Assembly (NCBI GenBank): GCA_026018925.1
Contig: JAKSZU010000008.1
Span: 3,958,915-4,022,914 of the forward strand
Source: Tupaia tana
Lineage: Eukaryota; Chordata; Mammalia; Scandentia; Tupaiidae
Reading direction: 5' to 3'
Length of the DNA stretch: 64,000 bases
The notes beneath the pieces are model-generated. The model did not search any database, was not told where the DNA came from, and worked only from the letters and a program-made list of their open reading frames with translations. Positions 1-10,139 of the stretch are shown one piece after another (the first letter of the stretch is position 1; each line of letters opens with the position of its first letter). A program made the position numbers and the translations under genes.

Positions 1-232
1 CAATTCTACCAAAATTAATCTACATATTTAATGCAATTTCAATCAAAATACCAGAGACATTCTTCACAGATGTAGAAAAGATAATCATAGACAATCAAAT
101 AATTTGTCTGGAATCATAAAAGACCTTGTATTGTCAAAGCAACCCTGTGCAAGAAGAGTAGAGTGGGTGGCATATCACTTCTAGACCCCAAAATATGCTA
201 TAAAACTGTGATAATCAAAACAGCATGGTATT

Positions 233-505
233 GGGAACCAGCAGTTGGCGTAATGGCTATGTCGCTGGACTCCCACGTAGTCGACCGCGGTTCGCGTCTC
301 GGACCCGGTGGCTTACAACTCACACCGGGCGCGTGTGCGTGCGTGCCCAAGATCCCAAGAGGAGAATGGAGGAGAAGGGATTGCGGCGTGACCATCCCCC
401 CTGGGGGGTGATTTCTCGCTTTCTGTCTCTATGTCTCTCTCTGTCTGTCTGGCGAGCACACGCGCCCTATAGTGAAAAACCTCTCCAAAAAAATAAAATA
501 AAATA
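233..505 (+). mobile_element. tRNA-derived SINE, full-length, young-looking
   Basis: Starts gggaaccagcag, with a box A-like stretch near 250 and box B near 288, CpG-rich, with an AAAAT-type tail. A 17-bp target-site duplication (aaaacagcatggtattg) flanks it at 217-233 and 506-522. The same L1 ORF2 sequence resumes after it, so it inserted into an L1 already present. Confidence 0.93.
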
Positions 506-701
506 AAAACAGCATGGTATTGGCACAAAAACAGACAGGTGGACCTATGGAATAGAATAGAGACCCCAAAACTTACAGCCAGCTGATTTTTGATGAAGAT
601 ACCAGTCAATCCATTGGAAAAAGGAATACCTTTTTAGCAAATGGTGCTGGAAAAAACTGAGTATCCACCTGCAGAAAGATGAAACTGAATCCCCATCTTT
701 C

Positions 702-703
702 AC

Positions 704-741
<38 letters not shown>
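702..741 (+). repeat. Poly-A tract inside L1
   Basis: About 34 consecutive A within L1 ORF2. It is probably the expanded remnant of a short A-run; no SINE body is attached. Confidence 0.85.
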
Positions 742-743
<2 letters not shown>

Positions 744-1429
744 AAAATGGATCAAAAATCTGAACTTAAGATCTCAAACAATAAAACTGCTGGTGAAAAA
801 TGCTGGAGAAACTGGCAGACATTGAGGTAGGCAAAGACTTCTTAAATAAGACTCCCAAAGCATGGGTAATAATCCCTAAAATAGACAAGTGGGACTATAT
901 CAGATTAGGAAGTTTCTGCACAGGAAAGAACACAGTAATTAGTGTGACTTCACCACCCTCAGAATGGGAGAATATTTTTGTAAAATATGCCGCAGATAAG
1001 GGACTGATAACCAGAATACACAGGGAACTCAACCGACTTACCTGGAGGAGAAAAAAAGAAAAAGTCTAACCTAATTAAAAGATGGGAAAATGAGCTGAAC
1101 AAAAATCTCTCTACGGATACATACAGCCAAAAAGCATATGAGGAAATGCTCAACATTTCTCATCATAAGAGAGATGCAGACCAAACCACAATGAGATACC
1201 ACCTAACCCCTGTAAGAATGGCAAAGATTAAAAATATAAAAATTGGTAAGTGTTGGCGGGTATGTGGTGAAAGAGGAACTTTCCTACATTGTTGGTGGTA
1301 ATGTAAACTGGTTCAGTCATTGTGGAAAACAATATGGAGGTTCCTCAAAGATCTACACTGAGTTCTTAGAGCATAATGGAATTAGGCTAGAGATCAATAA
1401 CTGAAGATAGTTGGAACATTTGTCACTCA

Positions 1430-1880
1430 CTGACCCATGAGACATGGTGACCCACAAGTTTTGTTTTGCTGTATCTCACCACTGTTAGACCAGACCAGGT
1501 TCGGTGCAACAGGACACATACTTTACTTTCTCACCAAAGAATGGAGATGGCCTGGCCTCCTGATGAGAGGCTTAGCTGTCACTTTTCCAGGGAGTGGAGC
1601 TGCTGTTCCAGGGTGGAAGGAGACTCTTGGAGCATGTCAAGTTCTTTCCTTGGCATGCGGCATCTCCTCTTCTGCATCTTGCACCTTTTGCTCACGTCGC
1701 AGTTCACACATGGTGTACCATCACCATCTGGTTTGAGCCGATGATACAGTACAGTTTGATATTTTGAACCCTTGTCTTTGTTCCTACAAGCTGTCACAGC
1801 TGAAAAGGAGGATTAGTGTCTGTGTCACTGCAGGGGCTTATGAAGGGAACTTTATAAATTTCCTGGTGACACCTCCTCAA
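1430..1880 (-). other. Unassigned segment with small cysteine-bearing reading frame
   Basis: Not recognised as SINE or L1. The minus strand holds a 72-residue open frame (1,797 to 1,579) containing GTPCVNCDVSKRCKMQKRR. The neighbouring frame gives a charged helical-looking stretch (ELRREQKVQDAEEEM). It could be a decayed processed pseudogene or an old repeat. I cannot name a parent gene, and no poly-A tail or target-site duplication is obvious. Low confidence that it was ever coding. Confidence 0.2.
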
Positions 1881-1983
1881 ATACTTGAAGATTTAATAAC
1901 ACACTTCTGAATAGCCTATGGGTCAACAAAGATGACTTAAGACTAATTTTAAAATGTTTTGGTTTAAATAAAAATGAAAATAT

Positions 1984-2242
1984 GGGACCAGCAGTTGCTG
2001 CAATGGCTATGTCACTGGACTCCTATGTAGCTGACCGCGGTTCAAGTCCTGGACCTGGTGGGTTAAACTCACAGAGGTGCATGTGCATGCATGCCCAAGA
2101 TCCCGAGAGGAGAATGGAGGAGAAGGGACTGCAGTGTGGCCATCCCCCCTGGAGGGTGATTTCTCACTTTCTATCTCTCTGTCTCTCTCTGCCTTTCTGG
2201 CGAGTGTATGTGCCCTATAGCAAAAATATCTCAAAAAAATAT
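1984..2242 (+). mobile_element. tRNA-derived SINE, long form
   Basis: Starts gggaccagcagttgctg. Box B-like ggttcaagtcc lies near 2,040, followed by the pyrimidine run and an A-rich tail. Fewer CpGs than the youngest copies. A short-form SINE is joined to its tail. Confidence 0.9.
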
Positions 2243-2249
2243 TAAAATG

Positions 2250-2442
2250 TTAGAGCTGGCAGGTAGCGTGGTGGTTAAGGGTGTTGGATTCCCACATGGC
2301 TGAGCACAGTTCAAGTCCTGGATCTGACAGCTTGTTTTCTCACTTTCCCTCTCTGTCTCCTCTCTCTGTCTCTCTCTGGTCAAATTAAAATCAATCAATG
2401 AATCAATAAAGTTAAATACAATAATCTTAAAAATAATAAAAT
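2250..2442 (+). mobile_element. tRNA-derived SINE, short form
   Basis: It has the same tRNA-like head (tggcaggtagcgtggtggttaag), but goes straight to cactttccctctctgtctc and ggtcaaattaaa, lacking the middle body of the long form. Ends in a degenerate AATC/AAT tail. A short repeat aaaatgt flanks it. Confidence 0.85.
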
Positions 2443-2737
2443 GTAAAATCAGTATGTGACAAAAACAGCACCGAGAGGGAGATTTACAGCATAAATTATA
2501 TGTGCTAAGGCAGAAGATCTGAAGCAATAATCTAAGCTCCCAATTTAACAAACGAGAGGAGGAGAAATTTTGGTCTAAACCAGCAGAAGAAAAATAATAT
2601 AATAGTAAACCAGAAATCAATGAAAATGAAGACAAAACCAATGAAAACAAATAATTGACCCAGCAAAGATCTGTTTTTTATTTTATAAAGATTAATGAAA
2701 CTGAAATCTCTTTAAAAAGAATGAGAAAGAAAAATGT

Positions 2738-2972
2738 AAGGAGGCTGACTCTGTAGCCCAGTGATTAAGAAAAGCCAGATTCCACATGGCTGGCAGATTT
2801 CAAATTCTGGCCCCAACTGCTTGGAAAACATGCTCAGAGTGCTCATAATCATGATGGGATGGTGAGATGGAAGAGAAGGGATTGCTGCAGGATTATGCCC
2901 TATTGCGGATGCTTTCTTCTTACCTCTCTTTCTCTCTGGTGAATGCACATATTTAAAAGAAAAATATAAGAT
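2738..2972 (+). mobile_element. tRNA-derived SINE, old diverged copy
   Basis: Begins aggctgactctgtagcccagtgattaag, with the head, body (gatgggatggtgagatgg) and ctctttctctctggtgaatgcac end in order but much substitution and no CpGs. Older than neighbouring copies. Confidence 0.75.
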
Positions 2973-3129
2973 ATAAATTACAGCTACTATAGGAAAAGAG
3001 GGAATGTCACTACAGACCTTGGAAAATCAAGAGAATTAAGAAAAAATGAAGAAAAAATATATAGTACTATTAAGTTTCAGGAAAATTGTGACTTTTTAAT
3101 ATTTTTCTATGTAAAAATCCTTCATGACT

Positions 3130-3960
3130 TCCTTTTTCATGTCCTTTTACTTGTTATTTATTTATTTATTTGATGTTCATTCACTGTACATCATCACAGC
3201 ATGCAAAATGAGATTTCCCATCCATAATACACTGTATATTGCTTTAATCAACTATTACTATTCATGTTATAATCAACCAATTATTTTTTCTCTCTTGTTT
3301 CTTATATCTTTTGCATTTCCCCCCCTTGATTCCCTACTTCTCACTCTCTGCCATTTTCCACCCTCTTCCCACACTGTCTCTAGTATCTACAGTTGCTTTC
3401 CATGCCTCTTTTTATTCCCCACATTTTATTGATGTACAAAAAAATTTAATTAAATACTTTCAATAGCAAATTCAGCTGATATATGCGTATCTGTGAACAT
3501 GTGTCTGACTTTAGGCATAAAACTCTGTGAGTAGAATGAACATACTATGAAGTAGCACATAACTGAGACTATACAGCTTACTGTGTTCATTAAATAGGTA
3601 TTCTTTATGTATTTTTTTAATTTCAAGAAAAGCAGTTTTAGCTTTAATAAATCAAAATTACAAAATGTTAATAGATATTTGCTTAAGACTTAAAGTCAGT
3701 AATAAGTTTAAGATTCTATTCAAGTGGTAGGTAGGTGAATATATCAACAGCTCAAGAGAAGGCAAAAAAATCCTTTAAATCTGGAAAACAAAGCACAGGA
3801 AAAAAACATTCCCATTTTAGTCAAAAGTCATAAATTCTTTTTCACCAGTTCAGTCTCATGTAATTAGTATCTCTTCTGTTGTGGTTCAATCTTTTCATTT
3901 AAATTCTGGAAGTTAAATTCAATTCCAGACTTGTCTCTACCATTCAAGTTGGCCATTGGC
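3130..3960 (-). mobile_element. L1 3' UTR, lineage-specific type, antisense
   Basis: Read on the minus strand it runs from near aatagaaccacaacag-like sequence to a terminal AATAAATAAATA. It matches, in reverse, the plus-strand copies at 6,730-7,318 and 7,320-7,789, sharing gcctaaagtcagac, gagacagtgtggga and gctattgaaagt. It follows ORF1 remnants directly (see 3,960-4,990). Confidence 0.8.
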
Positions 3961-4993
3961 CATTTTCTTGATTTTTTTTTTTTTTTAATTCTTATTTCTG
4001 AGTGTCTGTAATTAGTTTTCCTGGTATAGCACTCCCTTTAGAACTTGAAGAGCTGGACTAGTGGTGTTAAATTTTTTTCATGTTTTGTTGATCTGAGAAT
4101 GTTTTTGTCTTTTCTTTCCATATGAAGGATAGTCTTGCTGGGTATAGAATTCTTGGTTGAAATTGTTTTTACTCAACATTTTGAATATATTTTCCCATTC
4201 TTTCCTTGTTCACATTGTTTCTGATAAGAGTTCCTCTGTTTGCCTGATGGGTTATCATTTGTAAGTAACTTGAAGTTTCTCTCTTGCCAATTTTAGAATC
4301 TTGTCTTTGTGGTTTTGGTCAATCTGGCTATGATGTGCCTTGGAAAATTTTTTCTTGGGGTGATTCTAGGTGGGGTTCTTTGTATTTCTTGGGTCTGGAT
4401 ATTTGAATAACTCTCTAGGTTTGGAAAGTTTTCTTACACGGTTTCATGTAGTAGACTATCAATGCCCTCATTAGTTTCTTCCCCTTCTGGGATATAATTA
4501 TACAGTTGTTTGGACGTTTAATGGTATATAATATTTCTCATTTATTATTTTTATTTCATTGGGTTATTTCCTCAGTATTTTTGGTGAATTTTTCTGTCTT
4601 CAACATCTGAGATACAGTCTTCTGCCTGATCTAATTTGATTTTAATACTTTCAAGGGAGGTTTTGATTTCCTGTTTTATAGCCTTCACCACTAACAGTTC
4701 CAATTGATTCTTTTTTTATAAAATGTATTTCCTCTTTCAATTTGTGCAAGAACTTTTGCACTTCCTGGAACTCATTGACTCTTTTCTCCTGAATCTTATG
4801 GAGTTCATTGTCTCTCTTCTCTTACATCTCAGTTAGCTTTGTTGCTACAAATACTCTAAATTTTTATCTAACATTTCCATGAGTTCCATTGTGCATGAAG
4901 AGTTTTCTTTCACTTGGGGGAGATAGTGTCTTGGTTTCTCTTATTTTTTGTGCCTCTGCAGTGGTTTCTAACCATTTGATGAGTTATACAATT
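3960..4993 (-). mobile_element. L1 ORF1 remnant, antisense
   Basis: On the minus strand the translation resembles the C-terminal half of L1 ORF1p. The reverse complement of 4,140-4,180 gives a phrase like NFNQEFYTQQDYPSYG, in the place of the human NFQPRISYPAKLSF block. The segment at 4,300-4,400 corresponds to the RNA-binding-domain region around the human QEIQRTPQRYSS. The coiled-coil part lies at 4,600-4,850. ORF1p is the L1 RNA chaperone. The copy is broken by many changes and there is no ORF2 between it and the 3' UTR. Confidence 0.75.
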
Positions 4994-5005
4994 CTTCCTA
5001 ATTTC

Positions 5006-5271
5006 TTTTTCTTTTTGTAGGGGAGAAGTTTTTGCCATAGGACACGTGCACTTGCCAGACAGACAGAGAGCGACAGAGAGACAGAAAGCAAGAAATCACC
5101 CCCCGGGGGGATGGCCACGCTGCAATCCCTTCTCCTACATTCTCTTTTTGGGATCTTGGGTACCACACACACGCGCCTGGTGTGAGTTTTTAAGCCACCG
5201 GGTCCAGGACATGAACCGCGGTTGACTACATGGGAGTCCAGCAACATAGTCATTACGCTAACTGCTGGTCC
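5006..5271 (-). mobile_element. tRNA-derived SINE, full-length
   Basis: Reverse orientation: T-rich tail at left, head ending ctgctggtccc at right. A perfect 12-bp target-site duplication cttcctaatttc lies at 4,994-5,005 and 5,272-5,283. It interrupts the 5' region of the minus-strand L1. Confidence 0.95.
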
Positions 5272-5283
5272 CTTCCTAATTTC

Positions 5284-5565
5284 CTGAAGTTAAATATGAG
5301 CATTCAGAAGCATGCAGGAGGAGATGATCTACAATCTCTCTGTAGTTCCGTTTTTCTCCCAGTCTGGTGGATCTTAGGGATGAAGTCTGAGTAGAAACTC
5401 TTTGGTTATCTTAGATCATGAAAGGGATTGTTCACAGCTCAAATGCAGATGACTTCTCAAAGGGCCTGATCGTTCTCTCTCCTATCAGTCTGGTGGATCT
5501 TGGGGTCTGGAGGGTGAAGTCTGAGCAGAAATTCTTCAGTTGTATTAGCCCTTGAATGGCAATCT
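5284..5565 (-). mobile_element. L1 5' region with tandem units
   Basis: Continues the minus-strand L1 across the SINE. The block starting cagtctggtggatctt occurs at 5,360 and again at 5,486, 126 bases apart. Each is followed by gaagtctgag and a similar caaaaggg/aatggcaatc context. This looks like two tandem copies of an L1 promoter-type unit. Confidence 0.5.
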
Positions 5566-5569
5566 TTAT

Positions 5570-5640
5570 CCTTTTATAAAATTACCCAATCTGTGGTATT
5601 CAGTTGTAACAACAGAAAAATAGACTAAAACAGAATGGTT
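5570..5640 (+). mobile_element. MaLR-type LTR 3' end, short fossil fragment
   Basis: The stretch ttataaaattacccaatctgtgg...agactaaaacaga matches the 3' end shared by mammalian MaLR LTRs (MST/MLT1 type). Only about 70 bases remain. Old, non-coding. Confidence 0.4.
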
Positions 5641-5879
5641 AAGAATTTCTAGGACAACCACTCAGTCATAGTGCATTCCTCTTACACTTTACACCTGGTC
5701 ATTAAAATTGATCTTAAAGAAATTATTGATCACCCAATGCGTATCATGTCCATAACTGGATCTCCATTTTTCTCAGCTGCTGCCTCCCACCAGTAGCACA
5801 CTCAGGCCAGTCCTGCCCAGCCTGCATATTTCAGCCCTCATCATGACTTTCACACAGCCCAATATATATTGCCTATCAC

Positions 5880-6728
5880 TTATATCAACAAGATAGATAA
5901 TATGAACAATTTCTCAAAAAGGACAAACTACTTCATTTTGTATGATATTACATAGATAATTTGAGTAGTTTTATAACTATTAAGAAGATAAATGTAACAT
6001 AAAAGCTCCCCCCAAAAAAGAAATTTATAGAACTAGATTATTTCACTTGAGATCTATTCCAAACATTTAAAAGAAAATGAACACCAATTCTACATAATCT
6101 CTTCCCAAAAATAGAAGATGAGAAAACATTACCAATTCATTTTAATAAATCTATTATTCTTTTAAAAATAAACTAAAAGAAAATCAAGAAATTAAGAAAA
6201 GAAATAAAAGAAACTACAGAGCAATGTCCCTAATAAACATGCATGAAAAACTTTAAAATAATAATCTTAAGTAATATTGAACAATATGTGTAAGAATCAC
6301 ACATGTGATCAAGGGAGCTTATTCCAGGCATGCAGACTGGTTCAACTTTTCAAAAGCAATCAATAAAATTAATGATGTTAACAGGTTAAAAAGTAAAATT
6401 GCTTGAAGAAAAATTTGAAAAAGCAAGGACACATTCATGATAAATAATCTCAGAAAATTAATGGTGGAAAGGCACTTCCTCAACTGGATAAAGAGTATCT
6501 ATCGAAAACCTAGAGCTAACATAATACATAATGGTGAAAGACAGAATCTCCTCCCTTAAATTTAGAAACAACACAGGAATATCTACTCTCCTCACTCTTA
6601 GGGAATAAAGTCCTGGAATTTTTAGCCAGTGCTATAAAACAAGGAAAAAAATACACATGGATCCGAAGGACGATTTATTAGTTCCTAATTATAGATGGCA
6701 TGATTGTCGTCTATATTGAAAAATCCCA
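5880..6728 (+). mobile_element. L1 ORF2 fragment (reverse transcriptase region), first part
   Basis: Contains tracts typical of ORF2 RT: aatgaacaccaattctac (6,078), actggttcaacttttc (6,338), cctagagctaacataatac (6,510) and catttaaa-type blocks. It ends at the YxDD-coding area (atagatggcatgattgtc, near 6,690). It is then interrupted by two L1 3' ends and resumes at 7,795. Confidence 0.8.
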
Positions 6729-7149
6729 GAATTCAATTGGGAAAATAGAACCACAACACAAGATAGATTAAGTACATGAGACTGAACTGGTGAAATAGCG
6801 TTCTGTGACTTTTGACTAAAATATTGCTTGTTTTCTTCTAGGCTTTGTTGTCCAGTTTTAAGAGTTTTTGTCCTGTCTTGAGCTGTCAATACGTTCATGT
6901 ACCTACTATTTGAACAGAATCCTAACCTGTTTCCAGGCTTTAAGTTTTAAGCAAATTTCCTTACCAATTCAAAACTGCTTTTCTTGAAATTTCCAGCTGA
7001 ACTTGCTATTGAAAGTAGATAGATTATTTAAGAAATTGTGTGATCAATAAAAAAGTGAGGGGGAAAGGAATGGAAGACAACTGTAGACACCAGAGATAGT
7101 GTGAGAAGAGGGTGGGAAAGGGCAGAGGGTCAGACATAGGGGTAAATAT

Positions 7150-7185
<36 letters not shown>

Positions 7186-7318
7186 AAAACTAGGAATGGA
7201 AAATTATTGATAATAACATACATGATTAAGCCACTATGCAGTACATTCTGGATGGGAAACCACTTTTTGTATGCTGTGACGATGATTCGGAGATGAATGT
7301 ATATTAATTAATTAAAAA
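6729..7318 (+). mobile_element. L1 3' UTR copy inserted in an L1 ORF2 (first of two)
   Basis: Sense counterpart of 3,130-3,960: cacaacacaagatag, catgagactgaactggtg, gcttttcttgaaattt, then a jump to gctattgaaagtagatag. The middle block present in the other copies (agtaagctatatag...gtcagac) is missing. Ends with a (CA)n run and ttaattaattaaaaaaa. Confidence 0.8.
7151..7184 (+). repeat. (CA)n microsatellite
   Basis: About 17 uninterrupted CA units, within the 3' UTR of an L1 copy. Confidence 0.95.
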
Positions 7319-7794
7319 AAAGTTTCATGAAAAAATGCATATTTGATGACTACAGTAAGCTATATAGCCCCAACTAGGTGCTACTTTACAGTATGTTCAT
7401 TCTATTCACTGAGATTTATGCCTAAAGTCAGACTTGTGTTCATGGATATGTATATATCAGCTGCACTTTCTATTGGAAATATTCAGATTAATTAAGTTCA
7501 TTAGCAAATCAATAAAATGGGGGGAAAATGCATAGAAAGCAACCATGGATACCAGAGACAGTGTGGGAGGAGGGTGAGATGTGGCAGAGGGTGAGAGATA
7601 GGGAATCAAGGATGGAAAAAAAAAAAAGCAAAATATACAGGAAACAAGAAATGGAAAATTATTTGTTGATGATAACACGTAGGTTGATGTGCTTGATTGA
7701 GCCAATATACAGTGTATTCTGAATGGGAAATCTCATTTTTTATGCTGTAATGATGTATAGTGAGTGAATGTAAATATATAAATAAATTTTAAAA
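7319..7794 (+). mobile_element. L1 3' UTR copy (second of two)
   Basis: Holds the middle block missing from its left neighbour (gtaagctatatagcccc, gcctaaagtcagac) and repeats the terminal part (gagacagtgtgggagg, atggaaaattatttgttgatg, gcttgattgagccaatatacag), ending in aaataaattttaaaa. The two copies lie in direct orientation. Confidence 0.8.
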
Positions 7795-9790
7795 AATCTG
7801 AAGGACTATACCCAAAAAAAAAAAAACAAATGAAAAAGCCTGCCTAACAACACATGAGTATATCAGAAATTACAATAACACAAGATCAAAATTCAAAAGT
7901 TACTTTGTATGTCTGTATATTAGCAACAAATACATGGACCTGAAGTTTAAAATACAGTATCATTTACAATTGCTCAAAAAGAAAAAAAAAATAGCACAAT
8001 AGCTGGCACAAACATAAAATAAAACACCTGCAGGACTTCTAAGACAAAACTCAAAAATTCTGATGAAAGAAAAGAGCTAAACAAACAGCAAGATATCTGC
8101 CACATGGATTGAAACCCTCACAACAATGAAGATGCCCATGGGTTGAACTCATCTATAGATTTAATATAATTCTTGTCAAAGTTCCAGCAAGATATTGTGG
8201 ATACAGACTTGATTATCCAGACATTTATATAGATAAGCCAAAGGACTCTAGTAGCAAAAATAACTTTGAGAAGGAAGAAGTAAGTGGATGGATCACTATA
8301 TCTGTCATCCAAGTTTATTAAAGACTGCAGTGGTCAGACTGTGCGGTGTTGGCAAAGAAACAGGCCCCAGAACCGGCACTCATCTAAATATAACCACGTT
8401 GTGTTTTGTTTTGTTTTCTTTTTCATTGTTGGTGGGCATGTGCAACTTGCCAGAGAGAGGGATCAAGACAGAGGGCGTAAGTAACTCCAATGAGCTGTGG
8501 TCAGACCATAGTCCTTTTTTCTTCCTCCCTTCTTGCTGTCAGGATTTGGGGCATACAGCAAGTTTTTCAGGCTGCAGGAGCTAGGATTCAAACCATGGCT
8601 GGTCTTGTGGGACCCAGCTTTCTTAGCCACTATTTGTGGGACATTCCTGACCAAGAGATTTTTCACAATTGTGCAAAAGCAACTAAATGAAAGGATACAA
8701 AAAAATTGTATTAGAGCATTGTATATCCGTAGATAAAAGGGAGCCTTGGTCTATAATAAAACTCACTCCTTATGAAAACAAACAAAATAGATTCAAAGTA
8801 GATCATAGATTTAATTGAAACCTGTAAATCTACAAAAACTGTAGAATAAAACATAAGGGAAAGTGTCTGGTTAAGAAACTTAGACTGGTTAAATACTTCT
8901 TACATATGCAATTTAAAAAAAAAAGTCCATCAAAGAAAAAAATAGTAAGTTGGTTGATCTTTACCAAAATTAAAACACTTGATTTGTGAAATTATTTGTT
9001 AAAAAGATGAAAGGACAAGTTATAGGTTGGCAAAAAAAGAAAAAAAAATCTAGAAACTACAAATCTGACAAAGGGCTCATATTTAGAATGCATAGAGAAT
9101 TCTCCAAACTCAACTGTTAAAAACAAAAAACAAAACTAGAGCTCAGTCTCTCAGAGAAACACTTGTACTCCATGTTTATTTGCAACATTATTCACAAGAG
9201 GAAAGATACGCAAAGCCCGTGTGCCCCAAACCGATGACTGAATGGAGAACGTGGCACGGATACACAGCGGGATACTGCTCAGACACGAAGAGCTGCGAGA
9301 TCCTGCCATTCAACATGAAGGAGATCAAGGTAGAAGACTATGAAAGACAACCAGGATATGTCCCCACTGAACACAGACCGACTGTCTGCGCTCTGTTGCA
9401 GGAGCTGAAAGATCAGAAGACACGGAGGCGGAAAGGACAAGTGTAGACAATGGAGCCTGCTCCTAGTCAGGGCTGGGCAGGGGCCCAGAAAAGACGTTCA
9501 GTAGACACAATGTGAATAAAAAGGAAAGATGGTTATGAAACAGTGTAAAAACAAAACAGGGGTATTATACATTATGTAATATACATACACAGTTACATGT
9601 ATAATATATAATATGTAAAATCTGAAGATTGAAAAGTAAACATATATTACATAGTGTAATGATCTTTGTTGAAGATGAATATGGTAATATTCTTGATTTG
9701 ATTATCATGCACTGCAAACATGCTTTGAAAAACCACGTTGTACCTCACAAAGATGTACAACAACTAGATGTAAATAGAAATTATGAAATG
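7795..9790 (+). mobile_element. L1 ORF2 C-terminal part and 3' UTR (L1MA/MB-like end)
   Basis: Resumes the ORF2 interrupted at 6,728 (aatctgaaggactatacc). It includes tacatggacctgaag, then the C-terminal region around 8,720-9,130 (acaaagggctcatatttagaatgcat). The 3' UTR near 9,650-9,780 carries atggtaatattcttgatttg and the cacaaagatgtacaac end shared by L1MA/L1MB 3' ends. Frame broken throughout. A diverged SINE sits at 8,400-8,640. Confidence 0.8.
8400..8642 (-). mobile_element. tRNA-derived SINE, old diverged copy
   Basis: Reverse orientation. The sequence ggcatgtgcaacttgccagagagagggatc, then the body and aggattcaaaccatggctgg (box B region reversed), is recognisable but diverged. It sits inside L1 ORF2. 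Confidence 0.7.
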
Positions 9791-10046
9791 ATTTTTTTTC
9801 TTAGGACTTTGTCATAGAGTCAGGGCACTCACCAGAGAAAAGAGAGACAGAAAGATACAGAGAAAGGGAAAGTGAGAAATCCCTTCCTGGAAGGGTGGTC
9901 ATACCACAATTCCTCCTCCTCCCTGGATTTTGGGCATGCACACTCATACATACCTGGTGTGATTTTAAGCTCTGGGTCTGGGATTTGAACAGCAGTTGAC
10001 CATGTGGGAGTCCAGTGCCTAAACCACCATGCCACCTGCTGGCCCC
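9791..10046 (-). mobile_element. tRNA-derived SINE, long form
   Basis: Reverse orientation, from ttttttttcttaggactttgtc to cacctgctggcccc. Box B reversed (gggatttgaacagc) near 9,985. Moderately diverged. Confidence 0.88.
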
Positions 10047-10089
10047 ATGAATTTTTTTAAAAGGAAAGAACTCTTTGTCTAGTAAGCCC

Positions 10090-10122
10090 TTCCAAAAAAA
10101 AGAAAGAAAGAAAGAGAAAATG
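10090..10122 (+). repeat. (GAAA)n simple repeat
   Basis: aaagaaagaaagaaagagaaaa, a short purine repeat between a SINE and an L1 3' end. Confidence 0.7.
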
Positions 10123-10139
10123 AACATAAACATAGGAAG

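Larger units (their letters stand above)
1..1355 (+). mobile_element. L1 LINE fragment: ORF2 C-terminal part and 3' region
   Basis: The 800-1069 frame reads VGKDFLNKTPKAWVI and then IDKWDYIRLGSFCTGKN, followed by WENIFVKYAADKGLI. This is the conserved C-terminal part of L1 ORF2 after the reverse transcriptase. The DNA from base 1 (caattctaccaaaattaatc) is the ORF2 segment just upstream. Bases 1,150-1,350 (atgagataccacctaac, ggaaaacaatatggagg) match the end of ORF2. The left side runs out of the window. A SINE sits at 233-505 and a long poly-A run at 707-740. Several stops break the frame, so it is a dead 5'-truncated copy. Confidence 0.9.

Noticed and set aside
545-745. Frame starting with a long phenylalanine run
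   Set aside because: Reverse translation of the poly-A tract in the L1.
1984-2442. CRISPR-like repeated units
   Set aside because: The repeats are dispersed SINEs in both orientations with irregular spacing, in a mammalian genome.
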